Source: Rhizobium aethiopicum (lineage in GTDB: Bacteria; Pseudomonadota; Alphaproteobacteria; Rhizobiales; Rhizobiaceae). From it: a DNA stretch of 64,000 bases. Location: the NCBI RefSeq assembly GCF_014197535.1, contig NZ_JACIFV010000008.1, positions 62,001 to 126,000 of the forward strand. Reading direction: 5' to 3'. Below the pieces are notes generated by a model. The model was not told the origin of the DNA. It searched no databases and saw nothing but the letters and a program-made list of their open reading frames with translations. The translations under genes were made by a program, and so were the position numbers. Positions 55,178 to 62,870 of the stretch are shown one piece after another (position 1 is the first letter of the stretch; the number at the start of each line of letters is the position of its first letter).

Positions 55178-56587
55178 ATGCCGGATTATCAGACGATCAG
55201 CCAAGAACTCGAAGGCATCGCCATCGAAGACAATCCGGCGCTGGTGCGCCAGAAGAGCCGCGATTTCTACTGGTATTCGCCGATCCTGAAGGCGCAGCTC
55301 GATAATGTGACGGCCGACCTCGTCGTCACGCCGAAAAACGAAGAAGAGGTCATCCGGACGTTGAAAGTCGCCTTCGCGCACGGCGTGCCGGTCACGCCGC
55401 GCGGCGGCGGCACCGGCAATTACGGCCAGGCGATGCCGCTTTCCGGCGGGATCGTGCTCAATCTGGCGGCCATGGACAAGATCAAGGAAATCCATCCCGG
55501 CCGCGTGATCTGCGAGCCGGGCATCATCATTGCCCAGCTCGACAAGCAGACCAAGGCTCATTCCGGCCAGGAACTGCGGTTCCATCCCTCGACGGCGCAG
55601 ATGGCGACGGTCGGCGGCTTCATTGCCGGCGGCTCCGGCGGCGTCGGCTCGATCACCTGGGGCGGCTTGCGCGATCTCGGCAATATTCTGCGCCTGCGCG
55701 TCGTCACCATGGAGGCCGAGCCGCGCGTGCTCGATCTCACCGGCTGGGACCTGCAGAAGGTCAGCCATGCCTACGGCACCAACGGCATCATCACCGAGAT
55801 CGAAATGCCGCTGGCGCCTGCCTATGACTGGGTCGATGTTCTCGTCGGTTACGATGACTTCATGGCCTGCGTGCGCTTTTCGGACGCGCTGGCCAAGTGC
55901 AACGGCATCCTCGTCAAGGAAATCGCCCCGATCGCCGCTCCGATCCCGCACGACTATTTCACTCGCCACAAGCCTTATATCCGCAAGGGGCAGTCGGTGG
56001 TGGTGTTGATGATCGCGCCGCATGCGATGGACGCCTTCCTGGCCTTCACCTCGGCCCACAAGGGCGAAGTGATCTTCCGCTCCGACAAGGTCGAGAGCAT
56101 GAAAGGCATTCCGCATGCCTATGAACTTGCCTGGAACCACACGACGCTGCGGGCGCTGAAAGTCGATCCCGGCTTCACCTATCTGCAGGTTCAGTATCCC
56201 GGGCCGGATCACGTGGCCAAGGTCGCCAAGATGGTGGAGATCTTCGGCGACGAAGTTCCGGGGCATCTGGAGTTCATCCGGTTCGACGGGCAGATCCAGT
56301 GCTCCGGCCTGCCGCTGGTGCGCTACACCACCGAAGAGCGCCTTGAAGTGATCATCCGGATCCACCAGGATCACGGCTGCCCGATCTTCAACCCGCACCG
56401 CTATACGCTCGAGGAAGGTGGCATGAAGCGCACCGACAAGGTGCAGCTTGCCTTCAAGCATGAAACCGATCCCAAGGGGCTGCTGAACCCCGGCAAGATG
56501 ATCGCCTGGGAGAACCCTGACTTCGATTTCAATGCCGGCAAGAACTATCTCTTCCCCGGCCTTGCCAGCGTCATGGAGGCCTCATGA
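55178..56587 (+). CDS. FAD-linked oxidase (GlcD/VAO family)
   Basis: 469-residue flavoprotein of the vanillyl-alcohol oxidase/GlcD fold. The FAD pyrophosphate loop is VTPRGGGTGNYGQAM (residues ~75-89), with GFIAGGSGGVGSITWGGLRD (~145-164) as the second FAD contact, and a C-terminal cap with FNPHRYTLEEGG near 407-418. No covalent-FAD histidine is obvious. It starts one base after the deaminase stop; the longer frame is rejected. It probably oxidises the deaminated ring or a ring-opened hydroxy acid, with the NAD(P)H oxidoreductase beside it. Confidence 0.86.
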   Translation: MPDYQTISQELEGIAIEDNPALVRQKSRDFYWYSPILKAQLDNVTADLVVTPKNEEEVIRTLKVAFAHGVPVTPRGGGTGNYGQAMPLSGGIVLNLAAMDKIKEIHPGRVICEPGIIIAQLDKQTKAHSGQELRFHPSTAQMATVGGFIAGGSGGVGSITWGGLRDLGNILRLRVVTMEAEPRVLDLTGWDLQKVSHAYGTNGIITEIEMPLAPAYDWVDVLVGYDDFMACVRFSDALAKCNGILVKEIAPIAAPIPHDYFTRHKPYIRKGQSVVVLMIAPHAMDAFLAFTSAHKGEVIFRSDKVESMKGIPHAYELAWNHTTLRALKVDPGFTYLQVQYPGPDHVAKVAKMVEIFGDEVPGHLEFIRFDGQIQCSGLPLVRYTTEERLEVIIRIHQDHGCPIFNPHRYTLEEGGMKRTDKVQLAFKHETDPKGLLNPGKMIAWENPDFDFNAGKNYLFPGLASVMEAS

Positions 56588-57165
56588 GGGTTCTCGTGCT
56601 GCATTCGCATCCGGTGGAGGAAAGCTACGGCAAGGCCCTCTACAAGCAGACGCTGGAAAGCCTGCGCAAAGCCGGCCACGACGTGGACGGATGCGATCTT
56701 TACGCCGAGAATTTCGATCCCGTTCTTTCCCGGCATGACCGGCTCAGCTATCACGACTATCCCGGCAACACCGAACTGGTGAAATCCTATGTCGAGCGGC
56801 TGAAGCGGGCCGAAGGGCTGGTGCTGGTCACGCCGATCTGGAATTTTGGCTTCCCCGCAATATTGAAGGGATATTTCGATCGCGTCTGGCTTCCCGGCGT
56901 CTCGTTCGAACTGGTCGACGGCAAGGTGGAATCGCGGCTGCGCCATATCAGGAAGCTTGCCGCCGTGCTCACTTATGGCGCCACGCCGTTCCGGGCTTTT
57001 GTGGCCGGAAATCCGCCGAAGAAGATCGTCAAGCGCGTGCTGCGAGCCCAGATCTACCCGCTGCGGCCAGTCACCTTTCTTGCCCACTACGACATGAACA
57101 ACTGCACTGAGGAAAGCCGGATACGCTTTCTGGAGAAGGTGAAGAACGCCATGGAGCGCTACTGA
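56584..57165 (+). CDS. Flavodoxin-fold NAD(P)H oxidoreductase (MdaB/NQO type)
   Basis: 193-residue protein with the flavodoxin_2 fold. VLHSHPVEESYGKALYKQTL is the FMN/FAD phosphate loop, and LVLVTPIWNFGFPAILKGYF with DRVWLPGVSF the isoalloxazine-contact segment, typical of MdaB/KefF/NQO1-type reductases. Its ATG overlaps the oxidase stop by 4 bases, a sign that the two act together. Possible role: two-electron reduction of a quinone-like or iminoquinone-like intermediate. Confidence 0.86.
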   Translation: MRVLVLHSHPVEESYGKALYKQTLESLRKAGHDVDGCDLYAENFDPVLSRHDRLSYHDYPGNTELVKSYVERLKRAEGLVLVTPIWNFGFPAILKGYFDRVWLPGVSFELVDGKVESRLRHIRKLAAVLTYGATPFRAFVAGNPPKKIVKRVLRAQIYPLRPVTFLAHYDMNNCTEESRIRFLEKVKNAMERY

Positions 57166-57208
57166 ACATCCGGGCCGCAGCGACACCTCGTTCAAGCAGG
57201 GAATGCCG

Positions 57209-57598
57209 ATGAAGAAGGTTTTCAATCCCTCATCCGTCCGCCGCCCGTTCGGACATTACAATCACGGGCTATTGGTGCCGCCGGGCGCCTCGCTGCTCGT
57301 GACCTCGGGTCAGCTCGGCATCGGCCCCGACGAGATCGTGCCGGAGGATATCGGCGCACAGGCGGAACTCTGCTTCGAGGCAATCAAGGCAATTCTCGCC
57401 GAGGCCGAGATGAGCTTTGGCGATGTGATCCGAATCTCCGCCTTTGTGACGAAACGCGAGGATTTCCCGGCTTATATGGCGGTGCGGGATCGCTATACCT
57501 TGGATCCGAAGCCGGCCTCAACGCTGATCATCGTCAGCGGCTTCACCCGGCCTGACTTTCTGGTGGAAGTCGAAGCGACGGCCGCCAAAGTATTCTGA
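57209..57598 (+). CDS. RidA-family (YjgF/RutC-like) protein
   Basis: 129-residue trimeric-type protein of the RidA/RutC superfamily, which hydrolyses enamines, imines or aminoacrylates. GASLLVTSGQLGIGPDEIVP and AILAEAEMSFGDVIRISAFV are family hallmarks; RYTLDPKPASTLIIVSGF has the usual Pro-Ala-x-Thr site but keeps no canonical RidA arginine. Its alkyl-binding face may therefore accept other substrates. The ATG at 57209 has AGGGA seven bases ahead; an ATG at 57203 is less likely. It ends the heterocycle operon, as RutC does in the Rut pyrimidine pathway. Confidence 0.87.
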   Translation: MKKVFNPSSVRRPFGHYNHGLLVPPGASLLVTSGQLGIGPDEIVPEDIGAQAELCFEAIKAILAEAEMSFGDVIRISAFVTKREDFPAYMAVRDRYTLDPKPASTLIIVSGFTRPDFLVEVEATAAKVF

Positions 57599-57626
57599 TG
57601 AAGCAGGCCCTGTGGGAGCGCCCGCG

Positions 57627-58127
57627 TCAGCCGCCCTCTCCCTGCGGCTCCTCAGCGCTACCCCCGATATCGCTGGCAAATTTTCGCATAAGCCGCACCA
57701 GCTCATTGAAATCGTGCTCGTCCCAGCTTGCGAAGATCGCGCGGCCCATCCGCTCGCGCGCGGCGTCGATGCGGTCCGTCATCACTTTGCCTTTCGGGCT
57801 GATGACAGCCTCGCGCACGCGGCGGTCGGCGGCACTTTCCCGACGCTCGACCAGCTCCAGGCTCTCGAGCTTGGCGACCTGCCTACTGACGGTGGTGTAG
57901 TCGCGCCCGGCGCGGTCGGCGAGTTCGACGACGCCGATCGGGCCGAGGCGTTCCACCGTCACCAGCAGCGGAAACAGGGCGCGATCGAGCGAAATACCTG
58001 CTTCGCGCACCATCTGCTCGTCGCGCTGGGGCCGGTTCATCACGCTGACGATTTCGATCAAAGCCCCATGCAGTTCGCGCAGCTTTTCCGATATATGTGT
58101 ATTTTGCACATTTATTGTTGACGACAT
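57627..58127 (-). CDS. MarR-family transcriptional regulator
   Basis: 166-residue regulator. The winged helix-turn-helix is IGVVELADRAGRDYTTVSRQ followed by VAKLESLELVERRESAADRR with VREAVISPKGKVM (the wing). AGGAG stands eight bases before the ATG ending at 58127; the longer frame to 58190 overlaps the divergent gene. It is divergent from an aromatic-type FAD monooxygenase, and two near-identical palindromes lie at the start region, so it should repress that gene and itself until a phenolic-type ligand binds. Confidence 0.9.
   Translation of the reverse strand: MSSTINVQNTHISEKLRELHGALIEIVSVMNRPQRDEQMVREAGISLDRALFPLLVTVERLGPIGVVELADRAGRDYTTVSRQVAKLESLELVERRESAADRRVREAVISPKGKVMTDRIDAARERMGRAIFASWDEHDFNELVRLMRKFASDIGGSAEEPQGEGG
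58094..58112. promoter_or_regulatory. MarR operator, site 1
   Basis: TATGTGTATTTTGCACATT, a dyad of TATGTG and CACATT arms with 7 bases between. It differs from site 2 at 58142-58160 at few positions and lies inside the first codons of marR, 30 bases from site 2. Confidence 0.68.
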
Positions 58128-58141
58128 TTCGATTCTCCTAT

Positions 58142-58160
58142 TATGTGCATAATACACATA
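58142..58160. promoter_or_regulatory. MarR operator, site 2
   Basis: TATGTGCATAATACACATA, a near-perfect 19-base palindrome between marR and the monooxygenase gene, directly before the ribosome sites of both. The arms are TATGTG/CACATA. Confidence 0.75.
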
Positions 58161-58171
58161 TGGAGACGACA

Positions 58172-59698
58172 GTGACACAGAATTCGACAATCGACGTGCT
58201 GATATCAGGGGCCGGCGCAGCCGGGCTGACGCTGGCGATCGAGCTGGCGCGGCGTGGTATATCTTTTCGCCTGATCGAAAAGTTAAACGACCCTTTCCGC
58301 GGCTCGCGCGGCAAGGGCATTCAGCCGCGAACGCAGGAGGTCTTCGAGGATCTAGGCATCCTCGACCGGATCGTCGCGCTCGGCGGCGCCTATCCCAAGC
58401 AGCGGGAATATCGCAACGACGGAAGCTTCATCGACTCCGACGCCATGGTGCGCGAGGAGGCGACGCCTGCCGAGCCCTATCATCTTCCGCTGATGGTGCC
58501 GCAGTTCCTGACCGAGAGGGTGATGCGCGAGCGCCTCATCGAGCTGGGACACCGGCCGGAATTCGGCTGCGAGCTTATCGGTTTCGAACAGGACGAGGCG
58601 GGCGTGACGGCGCAACTCAATAGCCAATCTGGCGACGAGACCATTCGCGTCCGATGGCTGGTTGGCGCCGATGGCGGCCGCAGCTTTGTACGCCACGCGC
58701 TGGATATCGGCTTTCCCGGCAAGACGCTCGGCGTGCGCGCCATCGTCGCCGATGTCGCGCTGACGGGGCTCGATCGCGACGCCTGGCATCGCTTTGGCGA
58801 AGGCGACATGCAGCGACAGCTGGCCCTTTGCCCGCTGGTGGGAACCGATCTGTTCCAGATCCAGGGACCGATCCCTCTCGAAGGCGAGATCGACCTTTCC
58901 GCAGCGGGTCTGACCGCCCTGGTGAGGGAACGCACCGGCCGCGAGAATATTGACGTCCAGTCGGTCTCCTGGGCCTCGGCCTACACCATGAACGCCCGGC
59001 TTTCCGACCGCTACCGGCTCGGCCGCATCTTTCTCGTCGGCGATGCCGCGCATACGCATCCGCCGACCGGCGGCCAGGGCCTCAATACCAGCGTCCAGGA
59101 TGCCTATAATCTCGGATGGAAACTGGCTGCGGTCATCGCCGGCGCCCCCGATCAGCTGCTCGACAGCTACGAGGAAGAGCGCCGCCCGATTGCTGCGGCG
59201 ATGCTTGGCCTTGCGACCAAACTTCTCGATGCGCTGAAGCGCGGTGACGTCAGACGTGGCCGCGAGGTTCATCAGCTCGATATCGGCTATCCCGAATCCT
59301 CCGTCGCGCTGGAAAAGCCGGAACGCCGCGGCGGTCTGCTTGCCGGCGACCGCGCGCCGGATGCCCCGCTCGCCGGTGCGGCCGGCCAGCCAAGGCGGCT
59401 GTTCGACATGTTCAGGGGCGCCCATTGGACCCTGCTCTGCTACGAGGTCGACGAGACAGTCGTGCCGCCGCGCAAGGGATTGCACATCCACAGGGTCGGC
59501 CGGAGCGGCGACCTCCTGGATGAAAGCGGGCATTTCCGCAGCGTCTATGCCTTGACGCCGGGCGACCATGTGCTCGTGCGTCCGGACGGCTATATCGGCG
59601 CCATAGTCGCATCCGGCGCCTCTTCAGCGCTGGAAGCCTATCTCGCCAAGGTCGGCCTCGGCATGACTGCGGAACGTCACGATGCTGAAACCTGCTGA
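58172..59698 (+). CDS. FAD-dependent aromatic monooxygenase (PheA/TfdB type)
   Basis: 508-residue class A flavoprotein hydroxylase. FAD dinucleotide loop: ISGAGAAGLTLAIELARRGI (near residues 10-29). The DG motif is WLVGADGGRSFVRHALDI, and the second FAD motif is FLVGDAAHTHPPTGGQGLNT followed by SVQDAYNLGWKLAAV. The C-terminal thioredoxin-like domain (from ~400) is that of PheA/TfdB/MhpA. I chose GTG 58172 because GGAGACGACA precedes it and operator site 2 ends 12 bases earlier; an ATG at 58160 would start inside the operator. Substrate is likely a phenol or other substituted aromatic, induced through MarR. Confidence 0.88.
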   Translation: MTQNSTIDVLISGAGAAGLTLAIELARRGISFRLIEKLNDPFRGSRGKGIQPRTQEVFEDLGILDRIVALGGAYPKQREYRNDGSFIDSDAMVREEATPAEPYHLPLMVPQFLTERVMRERLIELGHRPEFGCELIGFEQDEAGVTAQLNSQSGDETIRVRWLVGADGGRSFVRHALDIGFPGKTLGVRAIVADVALTGLDRDAWHRFGEGDMQRQLALCPLVGTDLFQIQGPIPLEGEIDLSAAGLTALVRERTGRENIDVQSVSWASAYTMNARLSDRYRLGRIFLVGDAAHTHPPTGGQGLNTSVQDAYNLGWKLAAVIAGAPDQLLDSYEEERRPIAAAMLGLATKLLDALKRGDVRRGREVHQLDIGYPESSVALEKPERRGGLLAGDRAPDAPLAGAAGQPRRLFDMFRGAHWTLLCYEVDETVVPPRKGLHIHRVGRSGDLLDESGHFRSVYALTPGDHVLVRPDGYIGAIVASGASSALEAYLAKVGLGMTAERHDAETC

Positions 59699-59844
59699 GC
59701 AGCCGCAGGGGGCGATCCGAGCGGTTGGACCGGCGGCTAACGCTTCCGGTTTTCACCGTCGTCAGCCTTGGTGCCGCCAGCCCACGGGCAGAGCCTATAC
59801 GGGTCCGGCCAAAGCCGCCGCGGCAGGGGCGGCTGAAGACTTCA

Positions 59845-60075
59845 TCAGAGCGCATCGCGTTCGTATCGCGGCGTCCAGCCGCGCGCCATCCCGCGACTCA
59901 TCACGCATTCGGCCAGCGCCAGTTGCCGGCGCAAATGCTTGCAGTCATCGAGCAGCGAGCGGATCGCCGCCTTGGCATCATCGTCATGCCAGGCGAGCAC
60001 AGCTTCCACTTCCCAAGCATCATCGGGTTCCATCTGATCAAGCCTGGCCTGACGGGATTTCAAGCTCGGCTGCAT
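59845..60075 (-). CDS. Small SOS-linked hypothetical protein (76 aa)
   Basis: 76-residue soluble protein, MQPSLKSRQARLDQMEPDDA at the start, with the helical segment KAAIRSLLDDCKHLRRQLAL and an Arg-rich end. I do not recognise a family. Its ATG overlaps the stop of the preceding small gene (ATGA), so the two are cotranslated. The unit is preceded by a LexA box, which makes damage induction likely. No function can be given from the sequence alone. Confidence 0.68.
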   Translation of the reverse strand: MQPSLKSRQARLDQMEPDDAWEVEAVLAWHDDDAKAAIRSLLDDCKHLRRQLALAECVMSRGMARGWTPRYERDAL

Positions 60076-60245
60076 CAGTTTAGCGCCAGCGGCAATTGGA
60101 CCGGACGCGGCAAAGGCGGCAGCGGTCGGCTGAGTTCCACCTTTTTCTGCCAGGCGGCGCGGCGCTGCTGGTCCCGCTCGCGGGCCGCCCGGGAGGCTTC
60201 CACGAGGGCAAGGGCGTTGGCGATCACCTGTTCCGTATGTGTCAT
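60075..60245 (-). CDS. Small SOS-linked hypothetical protein (56 aa), first gene
   Basis: 56-residue protein starting MTHTEQVIANALALVEASRA, strongly charged in the middle (ARERDQQRRAAWQKKVE) and proline-rich at the end. GGAG lies seven bases before the ATG ending at 60245. It is coupled to the 76-residue gene by an ATGA overlap. A -35/-10 pair and a LexA box stand directly upstream. The family is unknown to me; short basic proteins under LexA often affect DNA repair or cell division, but that is only a guess. Confidence 0.7.
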   Translation of the reverse strand: MTHTEQVIANALALVEASRAARERDQQRRAAWQKKVELSRPLPPLPRPVQLPLALN

Positions 60246-60258
60246 GACAATCTCCAAT

Positions 60259-60273
60259 GTTCCCGTTCTGTTC
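60259..60273 (-). promoter_or_regulatory. LexA (SOS) box
   Basis: GTTC-CCGTTCT-GTTC on the plus strand (GAAC-N7-GAAC on the coding strand), an exact match to the alphaproteobacterial LexA operator GTTC-N7-GTTC. It lies right after the -10 at 60275-60280 and 14 bases before the start codon, where a repressor would block transcription. Confidence 0.82.
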
Positions 60274-60274
60274 T

Positions 60275-60302
60275 AATCTAGACTTTTGACTGGAGAAGTC
60301 AA
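60275..60302 (-). promoter_or_regulatory. Promoter of the SOS-linked small operon
   Basis: On the minus strand TTGACT (60302-60297), 16 bases, TAGATT (60280-60275), a good sigma-70-type promoter. The -35 is part of a perfect 17-base dyad TTGACT-N5-AGTCAA at 60286-60302, which may be a second operator. Confidence 0.62.
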
Positions 60303-60360
60303 GCGCCGGGACGAGCTTCGTGGAACGGGGAGAAAATCGGAACAAAGGCGCGGCCGCTGG

Positions 60361-60618
60361 TCAGTCGGCAGCTTCTATGACGGCGATGCCCGCCTCCTGC
60401 GCAGCCCTGATGAAGACGGCGCGCACATGATCCGGCGAGAGATCGCCGGTAATCGCATCCAGGCAGGCTTTGACCGCTTCGAAATATTCTTCGCCGTCGT
60501 CCACCGGCCAGTCACGGAGCAGCGTTCGCGCGGCATCCCACACTGAGTTGATAACGGCATAATGGCCAAGCCCCATGGAGGCCAGGCCGACCGGTCGAAA
60601 ATTTGCCGTCTGTCTCAC
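60361..60618 (-). CDS. DUF982 family protein (85 aa)
   Basis: 85-residue protein of the rhizobial DUF982 family: FRPVGLASMGLGHYAVINSV at the start, the conserved core LLRDWPVDDGEEYFEAVKAC and the end AVFIRAAQEAGIAVIEAAD. The start is GTG at 60618, since the FRPV segment belongs to the family; an ATG at 60576 would remove it. A second DUF982 protein occurs at 62031-62312. DUF982 genes are numerous in rhizobia and their function is unknown. Confidence 0.78.
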   Translation of the reverse strand: MRQTANFRPVGLASMGLGHYAVINSVWDAARTLLRDWPVDDGEEYFEAVKACLDAITGDLSPDHVRAVFIRAAQEAGIAVIEAAD

Positions 60619-61030
60619 TTTGCTACAGCTTTTCCTAATTTCGGCGAGCTAACCGATACTTTGCAATTAGCATGCCGTTGGCAGCGGCCTTCGATCCTTG
60701 GCACCATGACCGTGATAGACACGTCTCTCCCGGCGGGATCCGGCAGGCGACGCTTGAAACGGGAAACGTCTGAAGCTTCTCGAGGGGTTCCGGAACTCTC
60801 GCTATCAGCATTAAACGACCGATTATGGTAATATCAGACTGAACTCATTACACCCACTCATCAAAATCGCCAATATCCATGCATATTCTGTCGGGCGTGC
60901 AGCAACGCGTTGCCTTCTCGGAAGCAACGCCTTGCAATGATCGGGCATTGATTGTCCCGAAGGTGGACGTGAATGAATCCAGATCGTACAATGCCCCCTC
61001 TTGCACGCGGCGGATCTGGGAGGACGCGCG
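60619..61030. other. Intergenic region before the cyclase gene
   Basis: About 410 bases with no convincing gene. Short open frames on both strands lack family features. No palindrome or sigma-factor match strong enough to report was found; it should contain the promoters of the DUF982 gene (minus) and the cyclase gene (plus). Confidence 0.45.
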
Positions 61031-61858
61031 ATGCCTATCTTCATGGACCGACACTATCTCGAAGGAACGTCAGCCGCCGAGGTTGCGCAGGCGCATCGCA
61101 TGGATATCGACATTCAGGATCGATACGGCGTCAAGTTTCTGACTTATTGGTTCGACGAGCGGCGCGGGACGGCCTTCTGTCTGGTGGATGCGCCCGATGT
61201 CGAAACCGTCCACTGCGTACATCGCGAGGCGCACGGTTTCGTCGCCAACGAGGTCGTCGAGGTGGCTCTGTCGGCCGTCGAGGCCTTTCTCGGTCGCATT
61301 AATGACCCCGATCCGGCGCCCGGCCAATCCGCGCCGCGGATGGATCCTGGCCACCGGGCGATCCTCTTTACCGATATTGTCGGCTCGACCGAGATGACGA
61401 CGCGCCTCGGCGACCGCATGGGGACGGAGCTTGTCAGAGCCCATGACGCGATCGTGCGCCGGTGCCTCGGCAAAAATTCCGGCCGCGAAGTGAAGCACAC
61501 CGGCGACGGCATCATGGCCGCCTTCGCGGCGACGACCGCGGCCGTCGAATGCGCCATGGCGATCCAGCAGGAATTCCAGCATTACAACGGCAGCAAGGCC
61601 GAGCCGATCCATGTTCGCATCGGACTCGATTGCGGCGAGCCGGTCGAGGACAGCAACGACCTCTTCGGCTCCACCGTGCAGCTCGCAGCCCGCCTCTGCG
61701 CGGCCGCAGCCAGTGACCAGATCCTCGTGTCGGAGAATATCTTCCGGGAATTTGGCGCCGGCGACCTCTTCGCCCATGCGACGCGCCGGCGCATCAAGGG
61801 ATTTTCGAAGCCCGTGCTGGTCTTCCGCTGCGATTGGGCGGCCGCCAGCCTTGGCTAA
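61031..61858 (+). CDS. DUF4242-adenylate/guanylate cyclase fusion protein
   Basis: 275-residue cytoplasmic protein. Residues 1-88 are a DUF4242 (SCO4226-like, nickel-binding) domain: PIFMDRHYLEGTSAAEVAQA, with RYGVKFLTYWFDERRGTAFC and VHREAHGFVANEVVEV. Residues ~105-270 are a class III cyclase catalytic domain: the first metal Asp in ILFTDIVGSTEMTTRLGDR (Asp115), the second in VKHTGDGIMAAF (Asp159), then IRIGLDCGEPV-like and FGSTVQLAARLC. It probably makes cAMP under control of the N-terminal sensor. GGGAGG before the ATG at 61031 decides the start. Confidence 0.87.
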   Translation: MPIFMDRHYLEGTSAAEVAQAHRMDIDIQDRYGVKFLTYWFDERRGTAFCLVDAPDVETVHCVHREAHGFVANEVVEVALSAVEAFLGRINDPDPAPGQSAPRMDPGHRAILFTDIVGSTEMTTRLGDRMGTELVRAHDAIVRRCLGKNSGREVKHTGDGIMAAFAATTAAVECAMAIQQEFQHYNGSKAEPIHVRIGLDCGEPVEDSNDLFGSTVQLAARLCAAAASDQILVSENIFREFGAGDLFAHATRRRIKGFSKPVLVFRCDWAAASLG

Positions 61859-62030
61859 CGCGCGTCGCGACCGGGGCGACGCGCATAGATCCGGTGAAAT
61901 CGGCTGAGAGCTGTTGCCGCTTTCCGCGGCTTGCCGCGCTCGGTTTGACTGCCGACCAGTCGAGATCCGCGACCAGACTCACCGCTTATGACGTGGCGGC
62001 ACGCCGGCTCAGATCATCAGAGCTGGTTCT

Positions 62031-62312
62031 TCAAGCATTGCCGACGTTTCGATCGCCCATCCCCTCGAATTTGGGTCCACTGTCGAGCATGCCCGACATC
62101 TTCAGAAAACGGCGGAAATTCTCGCGTGCGGCGCTGAGAGGAAATGCCCCCTTGGCGGTATCCCTGCACGCCTTCAGCAGCGTGTCATACGCCAGACCTC
62201 GCTTGTCCTGCGGCCACTCATCCAGAAAATCGAAGATTTCGTCGAGACATGTGATCTCGGCGACGAAATGCTGACGATGAAGAAAAACCGGCTCGAACCG
62301 AGCTTCCGACAT
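62031..62312 (-). CDS. DUF982 family protein (93 aa)
   Basis: 93-residue protein with the DUF982 core: FVAEITCLDEIFDFLDEWPQ, then GLAYDTLLKACRDTAKGAFP and SAARENFRRFLKMSGML. GGGAGG five bases before the ATG ending at 62312 is a strong ribosome site. The upstream stretch is AT-rich. Function unknown; it is the second DUF982 copy within 1.5 kb of the first, although the two are quite different in sequence. Confidence 0.75.
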   Translation of the reverse strand: MSEARFEPVFLHRQHFVAEITCLDEIFDFLDEWPQDKRGLAYDTLLKACRDTAKGAFPLSAARENFRRFLKMSGMLDSGPKFEGMGDRNVGNA

Positions 62313-62584
62313 AGTAACCTCCCATTTATATTACTTTTTTATGGTTTTATATTAATAAAAATCGCCGATTTGTTCAAGACAAAATCGGGAATCATTCACT
62401 TGGTAACACTGCGGACTTACTTCCATAACCGCAGAATAGTCCGAGCCGATCGTCCGGTATACCATATGATGAAGAACGATAGCCCGATTGTCTCCATCAG
62501 ATGAGCGTGATCGCCCTCGCCGGTCCTCGCATCTGTTTGTGCCGGCGTGATAGATTACCGACACCAACCTCAGGAGAAGCTCAG

Positions 62585-62767
62585 ATGACCCGATTCCTCA
62601 CATTGGTCGCAACCAGCACGATGATCGGCGCATCCGCGCTCACGGCTTCCTGCACCTCGCCCGCGAGGCAGGACCGGGAGGATTATCAATATCAGCTGGA
62701 TACTTCGAGGAACCCGGCCTGTGCGGGCGGATTCAGACCCGGCAATGCTCGCTCGTGCAGTTATTGA
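62585..62767 (+). CDS. Small lipoprotein (60 aa)
   Basis: 60-residue protein with a signal sequence LTLVATSTMIGASAL ending in the lipobox-like TASC, so Cys23 should be lipidated and the rest (TSPARQDREDYQYQLDTSRN) would sit in the periplasm. The C-terminal part has two further cysteines. AGGAGAAGCTCAG precedes the ATG. It resembles short entericidin-like or hypothetical rhizobial lipoproteins, without a close assignment. Role unknown. Confidence 0.6.
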   Translation: MTRFLTLVATSTMIGASALTASCTSPARQDREDYQYQLDTSRNPACAGGFRPGNARSCSY

Positions 62768-62870
62768 AAAGTCCGTTTATGCCAATGGGAGGTTTGGCGC
62801 ATCAGGAGCCGGCATAACCGTTGCAGAGCGGTCGATCGCTTGCATAGCCAAGAGAAACATTGGAAACACC

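Noticed and set aside
55049-56461. 470-codon open frame on the minus strand
   Set aside because: Antisense to the FAD-linked oxidase and the end of the deaminase, both with strong motifs and coupled starts. Asp/His/Arg-rich translation is typical of a shadow frame.
59725-60276. Open frame on the plus strand across the small SOS-linked genes
   Set aside because: The minus-strand pair has an ATGA overlap, ribosome site, promoter and LexA box; the plus frame has none.
61073-61096. GGAAC followed by GGTT inside the cyclase gene, like an EcfG promoter
   Set aside because: The spacing is about 12 bases, not 16-17, and it lies within coding sequence.
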